Of a stretch of DNA of 64,000 bases, positions 24,460 through 38,202 are shown one piece after another. A program made the translations under genes and the position numbers. The notes under the pieces were generated by a model. That model saw only the letters and a program-made list of their open reading frames with translations, did no database searches and was not told the origin of the DNA. The DNA is from Haematobia irritans. Lineage: Eukaryota > Arthropoda > Insecta > Diptera > Muscidae. The stretch lies in contig NC_134399.1 in assembly GCF_050003625.1 (NCBI RefSeq), positions 42,424,671-42,488,670 on the forward strand, written 5' to 3'. Numbering within the stretch: position 1 is the first letter of the stretch; each line of letters begins with the position of its first letter.

Positions 24460-26429
24460 AAAATAAAACTCAATTGAACAAATAATACAATGTTTGTACT
24501 ATAATTTTCTCGAAGAGGAGCGGAGCGGAGCGTGGAGCGGAGCGGAGCGATTTTTTTTTTCTCGGAGCGGAGCGAGGAGCGGAGCGGTTTTTTTTTCTCC
24601 GGAGCGGGAGCGGAGCGGAGCGGAAAAAATGGACCGCTCCGGATCCCTGATATTAACTTTGTCATTCCGTTTGTAACACATCGAAATATTGCTCTAAGAC
24701 CCCATAAAGTATATATATTCTGGGTCGTGGTGAAATTTTGAGTCGATCTAAGCATGTCCGTCCGTCCGTCCGTCTGTCCGTCTGTCCGTCTGTCCGTCTG
24801 TCCGGCTGTCCGTCCGTCTGTGGAAATCACGCTAACTTCCGAACGAAACAAGCTATCGACTTGAAACTTGGCACAAGTAGTTGTTATTGATGTAGGTCGG
24901 ATGGTATTGAAAATGGGCCATATCGGACCACGTCTACGTATAGCCCCCATATAAACCGATCCCCAAATTTGGCTTGGGGAGCCTCCCGGAGCTGCAAAAT
25001 TCATCCGATCCGGTTGAAATTTGGTACGTGGTCTTAGTATACGGTCTCTAACAACCATGCAAAAATTGGTCCACATCGGTCCATAATTATATATAGCCCC
25101 CATATAAACCGATCCCCAGATTTGACCTCCGGAGCCTCTTGGAGGGGCAAAATTCATCCGATCCGATTGAAATTTGGTACCTGATGTTAGTATATTATCT
25201 CTAACAACCATGCAAAAATTGGTCCATATCGGTCCATAATTATATATAGCCCCCATATAAACCGATCCCCAGATTTGACCTCCGGAGCCTCTTGGAGGGG
25301 CAAAATTCATCCGATCCGGTTGAAATTTGGTACCTGATGTTAGTTTACGGCCTCTAATAACCATGCAAAAATTGGTCCATATCGGTCCATAATTATATAT
25401 AGCCCCCATATAAACCGATCCCCAGATTTGACCTCCGGAGCCTCTTGGAAGAGCAAAATTCATCCGATCCAGTTGAAATTTGGTACATGGTGTTAGTATA
25501 TGGTCTCTAACAACCATGCAAAAATTGGTCCATATCGGTCCATAATTATATATAGTTCCCATATAAACCGTCCCCAGATTTGACGCCGGAACCTCTTGGA
25601 GGAGCAAAAGTCATCCGATACGGTTGAAATTTGGTACATTTTGTCAATATATGGCCTCTAACAGCCATGTAAAAATTGGTCCATATCGGTCTTTAGTTAT
25701 ATATAGCCGATGACTTATTACACAAAAATTGGTCCATATCGCCAAAAATAATCTACCAAAACTTTATTTCCATAGAATATTTTGTCAAATTTTATTACTA
25801 TAGAAAGTTTTGTTAAAATTTCATTTCTATAGAAAGTTTTGTCCAAAGTTTATTTCTATAGAAATGTTTGTCAAAATTTTATTTCTATAGAAAATTTTGT
25901 AAAAAATTTATTTCTGTAGAAAATTTTGTCAACATTTTATTTCTATACAAAATTTTGTCAAAATTTTATTTCTATACAAAATTTTGTCAACATTTTATTT
26001 CTATAGAAATTTTTGTCAAAATTGTATTGCTATAGAAAATTTTGTCAACATTTTACTTCCATAGAAAATTTTGTCAACATTTTATTTCTATAGAAAATTT
26101 TGTCAAGTTTTTATTTCTATAGAAAATTTTGTCAAATTTTTATTTCTATAGAAAATTTTGTCAAAATTTTATTTCTATAGAAAATTTTGTCAAACTAGAT
26201 TATATACGTATTTAATCGGCCTTTTTTGTTTAATATATACCCCGTATGGGCTAACTTACAATTTAGAAGACAGTGTTAAAAAGTTTTACGATACCTTGCC
26301 ATCGGCAAGTGTTATCGCAACCCAAGTAATTCGATTGTGGATGACAGCCTTTAGTAGAAGTTCCTACGCAATCCATGGTGGAGGGTACATAAGATTCGGC
26401 CTGGCCGAACTTACGGCCGTATATACTTG

Positions 26430-27284
26430 TTCTTTAATAATTCATTTTAAAGAAAATAAACTTTTTAAATTGTTTTAGCTGTAAAAGTCGAACTTAATGC
26501 CCGCTTTTATATTTGATGGTGTCCGTCAACTCCTCGTGGACTACTTATTAATAAAGAGGAACTAAACTTTGTTTTTATACATTTTACTGTGTAATTTTTC
26601 ACTATTTCCTCCTTATTTCATTTTACTGTCCCAACTCTAAAAAGAGTATAGTGCCCTTTCGTTATTTTTATGAAGACCCCTGATTTCTTTTAACGAACCA
26701 AAAAAAAAATTATGCCCATAATGCCAAAATGATAAACAAAACACATGTCCACACATACATAAAATGCTGCTCTAAAGGCGAAAACATGTGCTGTTTGTTT
26801 TTCAAATGTATATTCTCTTGGTTCTGGATGTCTATTCTCTTTACTCCGAATACTCATTCTAATATTCAAATTAAATAACATTTAGACTTAAGCATATCAA
26901 ATTTTTGGCCTTATCATAACACAGTTTTCCGAAACAACATACAAGCGGTTTCACAGAAATTGTTCTCTTTTGATTCTTTCGCTGTGTTATGTTGATATCT
27001 TTCGTCAACTCTCCCGGTTTCTATATCTCTTTCTCTATACTCTCTCTCTGTCGCTTTGAATAAAATATCACAACATATGTATGTTTAGTCGAAATTTGTA
27101 AATTTATATATGTTTGAATTCTCATATATGAATTTTATGAAACATTCATGCCCAAACATAATATATTCTAACATATTAACATAGATGTCCCAAACATTTA
27201 GTGTTTGTTTAGGAACATTACATGTTTGCACTTAAATATATTGTGTTTTAAAATTGTGCCCGAAACACATTTTGTTTTGTGCCG
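26430..27284. other. Unique sequence, no gene seen
   Basis: AT-rich, with CTCT runs near 27030-27055 and repeated ACATAT/AACATTTAG-type text at 27060-27280 related to the T-family body. No motif supports a gene. Confidence 0.4.
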
Positions 27285-27912
27285 AATATAGTGAGTATCC
27301 GGAAAGTTTTTGATATAGCCCCCTTATAAACCGGCCCTCCGATTTGGGGTCGAGTTTCTAGCACTACAATTAAATGTGCTGACTACTGTGTGTATCTTTC
27401 CATGTTTTGGTATAGCCCCCATTACACCGAACTCCTAGGGTTTTAGAAATTGTAGTTTTTATCCGATTTGCCACAAATTGAAAATATACTGGCATTTTAG
27501 ACCCATAACAAACACAGGCACATTTTCGGTACACTTTTTGATGGTCATAAAATATCTTTAGATTTCCAATTTCAGGCAAATTGGATAAAAACTGCAGTTT
27601 TTATAAGCCCAAGACCCCAAATCGGGAGGTCGTTTTATATGGGGACTATATCAAAACTTGGACCGATATAGCCCATCTTCGAACTTGACCTGCCTGCAAA
27701 CAAAAATTTCAGGACGATAGCGCCATTATTGAAGGCTGTATCGTGATTACAACATACAGACAGACGGACATGCTTATATCGTCTTAGAATTTCTCTCTGA
27801 TCAAGAATATATATACTTTATATAGTCGGAAATCTATATTTCTATGTGTTACAAACGGAATTACAAACTTATGTTATTATACCCCCGTCACCATTCTATG
27901 GTGGTGGGTATA
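27285..27912 (-). mobile_element. Family D element D2, 3' truncated
   Basis: 5' end at 27912 on minus (TACCCACCACCAT palindrome), degraded (GTCY)n near 27758-27770, then about three diverged units. Confidence 0.75.
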
Positions 27913-28345
27913 AATACAACTTATAACGATAATTATCTATTGATGACAATAACAGCTACGTAGCCCAGTGTACAGTGTGTTTGCTTAAAAACTGTATAGT
28001 CCTCGATTCGATTCTCCGTCCAGGCGAAAGGTAAAATTTAACAAATTTATAAAATTGAATAATTTCTTCAACATTGTTTGTATTACAGAAAAGGGTGCTA
28101 AGAACTAAAAAAAACTCGTGGAAGTGAGAAAGGTGTGGGGAATATGCAATTAGTCAGACATAAAATTTTTTAAGCACTATCTTCTTTGGGAGAAAATTCT
28201 TCGTAGCATATAATATTTTAACATATAATATGTTTACATGAAACAAACATAATAATTTTTTGGCAATATCCAAACATATTTTGATTCCTGTAACATATGT
28301 TTGGAACATACATATGTTAGAGAAGCGATGTTTTTTTTGAGGGTG
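27913..28345 (+). repeat. tRNA-like dispersed element T3
   Basis: A box TAGCCCAGTGT at 27961-27971 and B-box-like GATTCGATTCT at 28005-28015, then the T-family body ending TTTGAGGGTGTA. Directly abuts the 5' end of D2. Confidence 0.75.
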
Positions 28346-29290
28346 TATGAACGGTTTTTCTGACTATGTCATTCCGAGGCAAGATGTTTTTGATAACAAT
28401 GATATTTGTGGTTACATGCATATATTCCAAGGCCCACTGTTCAATGAGAAAAAGATGAAATGCTCGCACTCTAGATTGACAGAACGTCAACAAAAGTGTC
28501 ACGTTTCGATGCAAAACAAAGGGAAACAAGTGAAAAATGTTAAGTGGCATCCAGCCAGTCAGCAAGCTCCCAAGCTATTCGGATCTGTCGCCCTTTATGT
28601 CGACCATGGATGAGTGTTTCGATTTGGGCGTTTGTACGCTTGTTTGTGTTTTCACCATAGATTCCCATGTAAATAAAATGCAATTTTTTATTTACGAGTA
28701 AACTTAGGTAATGAAACAAGGGCCTTAGACACACTTCATCATCCAATTTCTCAAACTTCAGTTGTATGTCACCCATCCCATGTTCATCTTTACCTTCATC
28801 GCATATGTCATACAAATATCGTACTATTACAGACACTCCCTAAATCACACAAAATGTGTAAGAGCTGTCACATGCGTCCGGAATCCGCGAATTGTCGAAT
28901 TCAACGAAACAAAGTTAACAAAGACGGTGTCAATAAAGGAAACGGAAATTGTTATCAATACATACCCCCTTACCCACACACACACACACATACAAACATA
29001 GATGCATATCATAGGTAACGTATCTCACCTATTGGAAGATGTGCGTTTATAATCCTATAATAAAAGCACGTAGTTTCTCTAAAAAAAATACCTCCCTACA
29101 TTTACTTTTCGTTGACACGTAACCGAGACTTGAATGCATTCATACACAAGACCAACGACTATTGAATTAGGACATAAAATGTCTTTATCTCCTTCAATAA
29201 CGAGTAAGAACAAAAATATTTGCCAATGATTCTCGCTTCACTCGTCAAGCCATCGAACAAATTACGTTATTATATCATATGCCACTATGG
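28346..29290. other. Unique sequence, no gene recognised
   Basis: Overlapping 80-98-residue frames on both strands at 28317-28836 are of moderate base composition, but none shows a known domain. A short (CA)n run lies at 28976-28990. It could hold decayed exon-like sequence; unsupported. Confidence 0.35.
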
Positions 29291-30046
29291 GGTCAGAGTA
29301 TAAAAACCCAGTTCTGCACAAAATTTTGCCCAATGCATAATATTTCCAGCAAAAAAAAAAATTTGAAGTCATTCCCTTCGAGAAATGCTCTGCTTGAGTT
29401 GGACTTAATTTTCAATTCACGAGAAGTTCTTTGGAGGTGATATATAAAAACCCCAGCAAAAAAATTTGGAAGTTCTTCTAAAGGCACAACTTTAAAAGCA
29501 CTTCCAAAAATGTCCTCCCAAAGAAGTTCTTTATTTTAGCTGCACAGGAAGTTCTTTTAATTCAATTTTCTATAACTCGCTTTTTCATACTTTTAATGGA
29601 AAATTTAAAATTTTTTGTTTCAAATAGGTTAAAAATAGATTAAGAATTAATAAAATGGTAAAAATTATTTAAATTTTTCTGAAAAAAATTCCAAATCCAT
29701 TCTAGAAAAATTGCGAATTTTTGAATATATTTGGTGCCCAACGTTCCACACAAACGTAAGAATGCATTACAACTCATAAAAAATTTAAAAAATTATTTAT
29801 TTGCCAAAATTTCACCAAATTTCTTAATTCACATCCAAAACACTGAATTCGCACCACACATTAAGAAATGATGCAAATCCAGTGCAACAGCTGTTAAAAC
29901 GGTGGACATCCGTCCTAAATATGACAAGCCCATGTTAAATTCATCGCTTCTGCGCCAATTTTGCACCACTTCCGGATCCAAAAAGAACATTTTCACTACT
30001 TTTTTGCTTGCGACGCTTTTTTGCTGGGACATTTTTTGGCCGATCA
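29291..30046 (-). repeat. Probable dispersed element of unknown type
   Basis: The text alternates GAAGTTCTTT-type motifs (29400-29560) with an AT-rich middle and a minus-strand frame at 29829-30113 of 94 residues that I do not recognise. The internally repeated AAGTTCTT/AGCAAAAAAATTTGGAAG pattern suggests a repeat rather than a gene. No ends found. Confidence 0.35.
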
Positions 30047-30087
30047 AACTTATTATACCCTGACCACTTTGTGGTTTAGGGTATAAA
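30047..30087. repeat. Isolated palindrome like a family C 5' end
   Basis: TATACCCTGACCAC followed by GTGGTTTAGGGTATA forms the small palindrome typical of family C starts, but no family C body follows. Confidence 0.5.
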
Positions 30088-30253
30088 ACTACTTGAAATA
30101 CGTTCCGATCCATTTTCTGGTAGACGTATAAATTGCGATAAAATATTTTTCAAAACGTTTTTACGTAGATATAAAAGTTTAAAATGATAAGAAAACTTTT
30201 CATTTTTAAAGTTTTTCCTTATGTAAATCCCAAGTACCCAAAAGAAGAATAAA

Positions 30254-31702
30254 CAAGTATATACGGCCGTAAGTTCGGCCAGGCCGAAGCTTATGTACCC
30301 TCCATCATGGATTGCGTAGAAACTTCTTCTAAGCACTGCATTCCACAATCGAATTACTTAAGTTGCGGTAACGCTTGCCGATGGCAAGGTATCTTAAAAC
30401 CTCCTAACACCATCTTCTAAATTGTATGTAAGTCCATACGAGGTATATATTAAATCAAAAAAGATCGATCCAATACGTATATAATTCAGTTTGACAAAGT
30501 AGACATAACATTTTGACAAAATTTTCTACAGAAATAAAATTTTAACAACATTTTCTATAGAGATAACATTTTGACAAAATTTTCTATAGAAAGAAAATTT
30601 TGACAAAAATTTCTACAGAAATAAAATTTTAACAAAATTTTCTATAGAAATAAACTTTTGACAAAATTTTCTATAGAAATAAAATCTTGGTAGATTATTT
30701 TTGGCTCGAATGGCAACCATGATTATGAACCGAATAAAATTTGAACAAAATTTTCTATAGAAATAAAATTTTGACAAAATTTTCTATAGAAATAAAATTT
30801 TGGCAATGATGAAAATTTAATTATGAACGGAATAAAATTTTAACAAAATTTTCTCTAGAAATAAAATTTTGACAACCATATACCAACACCATGTACAAAA
30901 TTTCAGCCGGATCGGATGAAATTTGCTTCTTTTTTAGGCTCCGCAAGCCAAATCTGGGGATCGGTTTATATGAGGGCTATATATAATTATGAACCGATGT
31001 GGACCAATTTTTGCATGGTTATTAGAGACCATATACCAATATCATGTACCAAATTTCAGGCGGATCGGATGAAATTTGCTTCTCTTTGAGGCTCCTCAAC
31101 CCAAATCTGGGGATCGGTTTATATGGGCGCTATATATAATAATGGACCGATGTGGACCAATTTTTGCATGGTTGTTAGAGACCATATACCAACACCATGT
31201 ACCAAATTTCAGCCGGATCGGATGAAATTTGCTTCTCTTTGAGGCTCCACAAGCCAAATCTGGGGATCGGTTTATATGGGGGCTATATATAATTATGGAC
31301 CGATGTGGACTAGTTTTTGCATGGTTGTTAGATACCATATACCAACACCATGTACCAAATTTCAGCCGGATCGGATGAAATTTGCTTCTGTTAGAGGCTC
31401 CACAAGCCAAATCTGAGGGTCCCTTTATATGTGGGCTATACGTAAAAGTGGACCGATATGGCCCATTTTCAATACCATCCGACCTACATCGATAACAACT
31501 ACTTGTGCCAAGTTTCAAGTCGATAGCTCTTTTCGTTCGGAAGTTAGCGTGATTTCAACAGACGGACGGACATGCTTAGATCGACTCAGAATTTCACCAC
31601 GACCCAGAATATATATACTTTTTGGGGTCTTAGAGTAATATTTCGATGTGTTACAAACGGAATGACAAAGTTAATATACCCCCATCCTATGATGGAGGGT
31701 TT
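30254..31702 (-). mobile_element. Family A element A7, complete
   Basis: The 3' end at 30254 reads ACTTG on minus with hairpin TTCGGCCTGGCCGAA (about 30274-30288) and ATGATGGAGGGTA. Then come the 30-bp array (30500-30870), four 153-bp units, a short GTCC run near 31561-31571, and the 5' motif with palindrome at 31702. Confidence 0.85.
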
Positions 31703-32004
31703 AAAAATCAATGCAGCGGATGCAAAAAAAAACCATGACTTCATAACTTCATATAAAATTCATTGCTTCTGTTCATAATTTTATAGGCTACATTTCTTCC
31801 CTTGACGGATTGGTAAAATTTTCAACAGTTCAGGAGCTGTAGTCGAAAACCCTGTGATAAAAGTGGTAATTTTATCGGCATTTTTGCGATTTTGAACATG
31901 AAGATGAATATTTTCTGACTTAATATATTCAGCAATTTTGTTGGCCGAGCAAGAGCTACAACTTTAATGAATACCTCAAAAATAAATTCACACCATTTTT
32001 CGAG
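31703..32004. other. Spacer, nothing recognised
   Basis: About 300 AT-rich bases downstream of the LINE tail. No gene or repeat recognised. Confidence 0.4.
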
Positions 32005-32143
32005 CTAGGTTAGGTTAGGTTAAAGTGGCAGCCCGATTAAGATTCAGGCTCACTTAGACTATTCAGTCCATTGTAATACCACATTAACTAAAAGTACCTA
32101 TTACATATGGGCACTTCTAGTTTTAACCGTTGAACCTTCTCGA

Positions 32144-32536
32144 TTATTTTCTTCTGTTGAACCAACCAGATTGTTCCAAAAACATTAGCAGACTGCTTAA
32201 GTTAACGTTTTCCAGGTCCGCTAGTAATCTGAAGCTATATGCCACTAAAATTTGCTTACGCCTTACACAAAATGCAGGACACTCACACAAGAGGTGTTTA
32301 ATTGATTCCTTTTCCTCCGCATCATGACAGCTCATACAATAGTCATTATACTTCGCACCAATAGTTTTTGCAAAATCGCCTATCAGGCAGCGACCCGTTA
32401 TAGCAGATATCAGGAGTGATATCTGGCGTCTCGAGTACACTAGCATATCTAGTGTGCGGTTTAAGTTTAAATGGGGCCATATTTGCTTGGTGTCGTTACA
32501 ACCCTTACAATTCTCCCATCGAACATTTGCCATCAT
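32144..32536 (-). pseudogene. LINE ORF2 C-terminal zinc-knuckle region
   Basis: This 130-residue stretch lies in the same frame as the RNase H segment, after a TAG at 32543-32545. It holds the Cys-x2-Cys-x12-His-x4-Cys-type cluster CMSCHDAEEKESIKHLLCEC, which in LOA/jockey/R1-group proteins follows the catalytic domains and is thought to bind nucleic acid. The normal ORF end is reached. The upstream stop separates it from RNase H, so the full ORF2 protein could not be made. Confidence 0.8.
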
Positions 32537-32542
32537 GACAGC

Positions 32543-34474
<1,932 letters not shown>

Positions 34475-34500
<26 letters not shown>

Positions 34501-34704
34501 ACCAGGGGATAATTCTGTCAGCCACCGCTTTTAACTCCGCCGGAGTAATTCCATCAGGTCCGGGGGATTTGAATGATCCAAAGCTATTTAACGTCCATTT
34601 TATTCTAGATTCTGATACAATTTCCTCGATAGGAAACGACCGCTGAGCCACTGTGGCACCGCCAGTGCATGGTTCAACCGTGTGATTTCCGGGAAAATGT
34701 GTGT
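34475..34704 (-). pseudogene. LINE endonuclease-RT linker and RT start
   Basis: The frame reads RIKWTLNSFGSFKSPGPDG and ITPAELKAVADRIIPWLS, the finger region that opens LINE reverse transcriptases. It is cut on the right by the SINE at 34714 and meets a frameshift on the left near 34480. Confidence 0.8.
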
Positions 34705-34713
34705 CCAATAGTA
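34705..34713. repeat. Target-site duplication CCAATAGTA, left copy
   Basis: Nine bases repeated at 35064-35072 around the SINE; the LINE coding text reads through once the SINE and one copy are ignored. Confidence 0.9.
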
Positions 34714-35063
34714 GGTTAGGTTAGGTTAGGTTATGTGGCAGCCCGATGTATCAGACTCACTTAGACTATTCAGTCCATTGTGATACCACAGTGGTGAACT
34801 TCTCTCTTATCACTGAGTGCTGCCCGATTCCATGTTAAGCTCAATGACAAGGGACCTCCTTTTTATAGCCGAGTCCGAACGGCGTTCCACATTGCAGTGA
34901 AACCACTTAGAGAAGCTTTGAAACCCTCAGAAATGTCACCAGCATTACTGAGGTGGGATAATCCACCGCTGAAAAACTTTTTGGTGTTCGGTCGTAGCAG
35001 GAATCGAACCCACGACCTTGTGTATGCAAGGCGGGCATGCTAACCATTGCACCACGGTGGCTC
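34714..35063 (-). mobile_element. tRNA-derived SINE, full length, with LINE-like tail
   Basis: Minus-strand order is tRNA-like head (A-box-like TGGTGCAATGG, B box GGTTCGATTCC), CGACCGAACACC, a body of about 200 bases, then a tail that matches the last 65-70 bases of the LOA-like LINE (GGACTGAATAGTCTAAGTGA, CGGGCTGCCAC, CCTAA repeats). At 350 bp it is flanked by the 9-bp duplication CCAATAGTA. The shared tail suggests that the LINE reverse transcriptase recognises and copies this SINE. Other copies: 8-86, 43509-43745, 63832-64000. Confidence 0.9.
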
Positions 35064-36254
35064 CCAATAGTACCTCCAGCGTCTCCTCACTGGACGTTGT
35101 CCAATTGCCCTCCGATGATTAATGAAACCTGGAGCGGAGCTCGTGGATGCTAGCACCTTCCGTAGTCTGGAAGCCTCGGACGTATTCTCAATGCTGCTGC
35201 AGTAATCATTCCAAGAGTTATGCTGAGCCTTTCTCAGTTCTCGCTTGTATCCTCTCAGATTCTTCTTGTAAGCGTCCCAATCCACAGGAGCTCTGGTGGA
35301 CTTTGCTTTGTTAAAGAGCTTCCTGCACGATTTCCTCATATAACCTAACTCCGTAGACCACCATGGTGGTCGATTTTTCCCCCTTGGCTTCCCTTTAGGG
35401 CATGCAGCTTTCAGTGAAATGTTGAAGGCCTTAGTAATCCTCTCCACTGCGTGTTCGATAACTTGCACAGTGCTCATATTTGTCTCTGGTATTTCCGGTA
35501 TCATCATATTGAACGATTCCCTATACCTATTCCAGTCAGCTTTCCTAACATTTGGCGGAAATATGGTCTTGGTGGTATGAACATCAAATTTGAAACTGAT
35601 GTAGCGACGATCTGAGAAGCTGTGTTCACTTAAAACATGCCACTCAGATATCATTGCATTCAGTTCTTGCGAGGCCAAGGTGATGTCCAAAACCTCTTGC
35701 CTGTTTTTAGTGACAAAGGTTGGGGCATCTCCCTTGTTGCAAACTACCAGATTAGTACGCAAAATAAACTCTATTAGCGACTCTCCCCTTGCATTAGTAT
35801 CACTACTTCCCCATATACTATGATGCGCATTCGCATCGCATCCCATAATGAGTTTTGTCTTTGTTTTTAGTGACTCCTCAACTAAGGTCTTAACGGCACA
35901 TGGAGGCATCTATATGGCATGTCCCATATAGACCGAAGATACCCAATATTTGCATTTGGCTATTTCTAAATTGGCAACGACAGTGTCTGCATTGCACATT
36001 GAAGGAAGCAGAAACAAGTTAAGCTCGTTTTTAGCAATTATACAGGCTCGAATTACATCATTACCAGTATACTGCAATATTTTGAACCCCGGAGTACTTA
36101 ATTCACATATTTTGTTTCTATAAACATATGGTTCTTGAATAAGAACTATGTCTATGTCCCCTTTCATCAGGAGAACTTTTAAGGCAGCACATGCAGCCTT
36201 ACAATGATGAAGATTTATCTGGAGGATCCGTAGGACCATCGAGATTTTCAACAA
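35040..36254 (-). pseudogene. LINE APE-type endonuclease region of ORF2
   Basis: From 36254 the frame reads LQINLHHCKAA, IVLIQEPYV and CDANAHHSIWG, the Asn, Glu and Asp/Asn signatures of apurinic-type endonucleases that nick the target for LINE insertion. A TAG interrupts the frame near 35910-35912 (after MGHAI), and the frame resumes at once. The usual Ser-Asp-His near the domain end is Ser-Asp-Arg (SDRRYISF), losing the catalytic His. A linker rich in Lys/Arg follows. The final seven residues of the lower frame are SINE sequence. Confidence 0.88.
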
Positions 36255-36765
36255 CCGTCACATCAGCCGCTTCAATCGAGTCATCAAGAATGTCCTCTTC
36301 AGAGATATCGGTGACTCTCGCAATAACCATATGTTCGACTTTGGTGAGTTCTGAGGCAATAGAAGCCTCCTCACGCATACGGTATCTATCCATGTCTTCA
36401 ACTTTGGTATCTCCCTCGACTTCGCAAGAGGATCCGCTTACTTCTGATTCATACAGAGGCTTGTCCATTTCTGAATCCTTTAGCTGATCGGTTTTATACA
36501 CCTTCATTTGGATATAATGAAAGCCATAACATACACGGCCCTGGGACTTTGCCAGATGTGGCAAAGACTGAGTGTTCAATATAAACACTGCATGCCGTCT
36601 TGGCCCATCCACTTCATCCAAACGGCCAACCTTCCAATCAGCTGTTGGAAGATCTGGATTGCATCGTTTCAGTCTATTTAAAATAGATTCAGGGTCAGGA
36701 GGGTTTGCAGGTATCCACGCATGTGCTCTTGGTCTAGCCGAGCTAAGATCATACGAAAATTGCAA
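36199..36765 (-). pseudogene. LINE ORF1 C-terminal part
   Basis: A 188-residue frame on the same strand, just upstream of and overlapping ORF2, containing a folded region (RAHAWIPANPPDPESILNRL, WKVGRLDEV, RHAVFILNTQSLPHL) and then an acidic tail. I know similar proteins as ORF1 of insect LINEs with a DUF4780-like domain, presumed RNA-binding; that name is from memory and should be treated as inference. The N-terminal half is missing because the LINE stops at 36832 beside MITE M7. Confidence 0.7.
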
Positions 36766-36834
36766 AAAGTGCTCAAAATCGAATTTGGCGACAAAACTTT
36801 AGAGGCTCATAAAAGACGAACGACAACCAATCTA

Positions 36835-37487
36835 CACTAAAAAAAAGCCTGCCCGGTTCCAAAGATTTTGTCTTTACTTTAAAAATTTTGGTATTGATTC
36901 CGAGCCAAAGAAGCGGAGAATACAAGTAAGGATACTTTTAAGACACAATTCTCTTTTAAATTTGGGTTTTGTGTACTTGCTTCTAGGAAGCAAATTTTAA
37001 TTTTTCGCTTTTTCAGCTTTTTTTCTTCATATGCTATCAAAGTCCTTTAAAAACGAGTTAACGACAACTTTATTTTCCAAATTCAGACTCGACTTCCAGT
37101 AGAAATTATGCTATGTTTCAAGTAAAAACGTCTTTAAAATAAAGTGTTTAAAAACGTGCCCTATATTTGAACGATTTTTTGCTTCGTAGTCAAGATGCAA
37201 AAAGACAACAAATTTAAAGACAATTTCATTAAATTTAAAGAATTTTTCTGAATTATTAGAGTCAAGTTGACCTTAGCCCAAAAAAAAATTCTTTCATGTT
37301 ATGATACTCATTTTTAAGTCAAATCACTTAATTATAAGGACAACAGGACTTCATTGAAAAGTTTATCGACTTTTGGACAAGGAAAAAAACTTTTTATTAG
37401 AGAAATGCGTCTTCTATGCTAAGCAAAATTTACATTCGTATTTTAAAGACATAAAATCTTTGACCTCACGACAATATTTTTATAGTG
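36835..37487 (-). mobile_element. MITE family M, copy M7, complete
   Basis: Ends CACTAAAAAAAAGC and, on minus, CACTATAAAAATATTGTCG, with TA on each side (36833-36834, 37488-37489); 653 bp. Confidence 0.9.
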
Positions 37488-37530
37488 TAGCAAAATCTAG
37501 ATATTACTTTTCTTCACACAAAGAAAATTT

Positions 37531-37703
37531 CATTAAAATTGAGCCAACGAAAATTTTTCATTGATATAACGAAACATTTTCATTAAGACAATGAAAATGT
37601 TCGTTAATAGTACGAAACGTTTCGTTGACTAACAGAAAATTCGTTATAATAACGAAAAATTTCTTTATATCAATGAATTTGTTTCATTGGCTCAATTTTA
37701 ATG
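37531..37703. repeat. Palindromic foldback element
   Basis: The left arm from CATTAAAATTGAGCCAACGA (37531) and the right arm ending TTGGCTCAATTTTAATG (37703) are inverted repeats of about 44 bases with few mismatches, enclosing GAAAATGTTCG/CGTTATAATAACG text that is itself partly palindromic. Probably a small foldback MITE. Confidence 0.8.
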
Positions 37704-38158
37704 ACACATTTCATTAATATAACAAAACTTTTTCTACCAGTGTTCGCTCGTCGAATAATTTCGGCTGGGATACATGATTTTTTGTTTGGATTTTTTGTGT
37801 TGCACTGTGTTATTATAGTAGACCATAAAGCATGTGACGAGCCAATTTATTTTAACTCATCAATTGTACTAGCTTACACTGAAAGTGTACACTTAATGAG
37901 AGGTGAATTTTCTTTTCTATTTTGATCTGTTGAATTCGAAAATGAAGGTTAAAAATTTTGAGATATCTCGTTATTTTTAATTTTTCGGCCTTTTTCACTA
38001 AACAAATCATATCTCGAGCTAGATATGTCAGATTATATCGTTGTACTTGAATGCCAGGTATTGAGCTGTCGAACAAACTTGTATAATTGGTAATCTGTGA
38101 TAAGTTAAGTGGTTCAAAATATATCGATGACAATAGGGAAAATTTCAAAAAAAAACAA
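37704..38158. other. Unique AT-rich sequence, no gene seen
   Basis: A short 74-residue frame at 37701-37925 has no recognisable feature. Confidence 0.35.
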
Positions 38159-38202
38159 CAAGTATATACGGCCGTAAGTTCGGCCAGGCCGAAGCTTATG
38201 TA

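Larger units (their letters stand above)
20383..24649. mobile_element. hAT-like element with GGAGC subterminal arrays
   Basis: Inverted ends of 16 bp (CAGGGATCCGGAGCGG at 20383-20398, complement at 24634-24649) and a perfect 8-bp duplication define a hAT-type insertion. Next to each end lies a GGAGC-rich array (20391-20540; 24514-24625) running in the same direction on the + strand, so the arrays are direct while the ends are inverted. No transposase is found. The original element was probably short: most of the interior is MITE M4, B2, M5, C1 and M6, all later arrivals. Confidence 0.85.
20350..26429 (+). mobile_element. Family A element A6, split by a hAT-like element
   Basis: The first 33 bases (ATACCCTCCACC to ATATTAAC, 20350-20382) and the remainder (24650-26429) are separated by a 4.27-kb insertion; the join restores the usual TATATTAACTTTG text. 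The right part has a (GTCY)n run (24757-24820), 153-bp units, a long 30-bp array (25760-26190), the ATGGTGGAGGGTA motif, the hairpin TTCGGCCTGGCCGAA and the ACTTG end. The 396-residue minus frame across 24417-25607 is a repeat artefact. Confidence 0.85.

Noticed and set aside
24417..25607. A 396-residue minus-strand frame
   Set aside because: It crosses the hAT end, its 8-bp duplication and the family A 5' end, then tandem 153-bp units. Its length comes from repeats divisible by three.
25760..26190. 30-bp repeats resembling a CRISPR array
   Set aside because: Units are contiguous with no unique spacers, diverge gradually, occur in every long family A copy, and the DNA is of animal type.
29829..30113. 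94-residue minus frame as a conserved small gene
   Set aside because: Composition is reasonable, but it lies in a block with repeat character and runs into a family C-like palindrome; no domain recognised.
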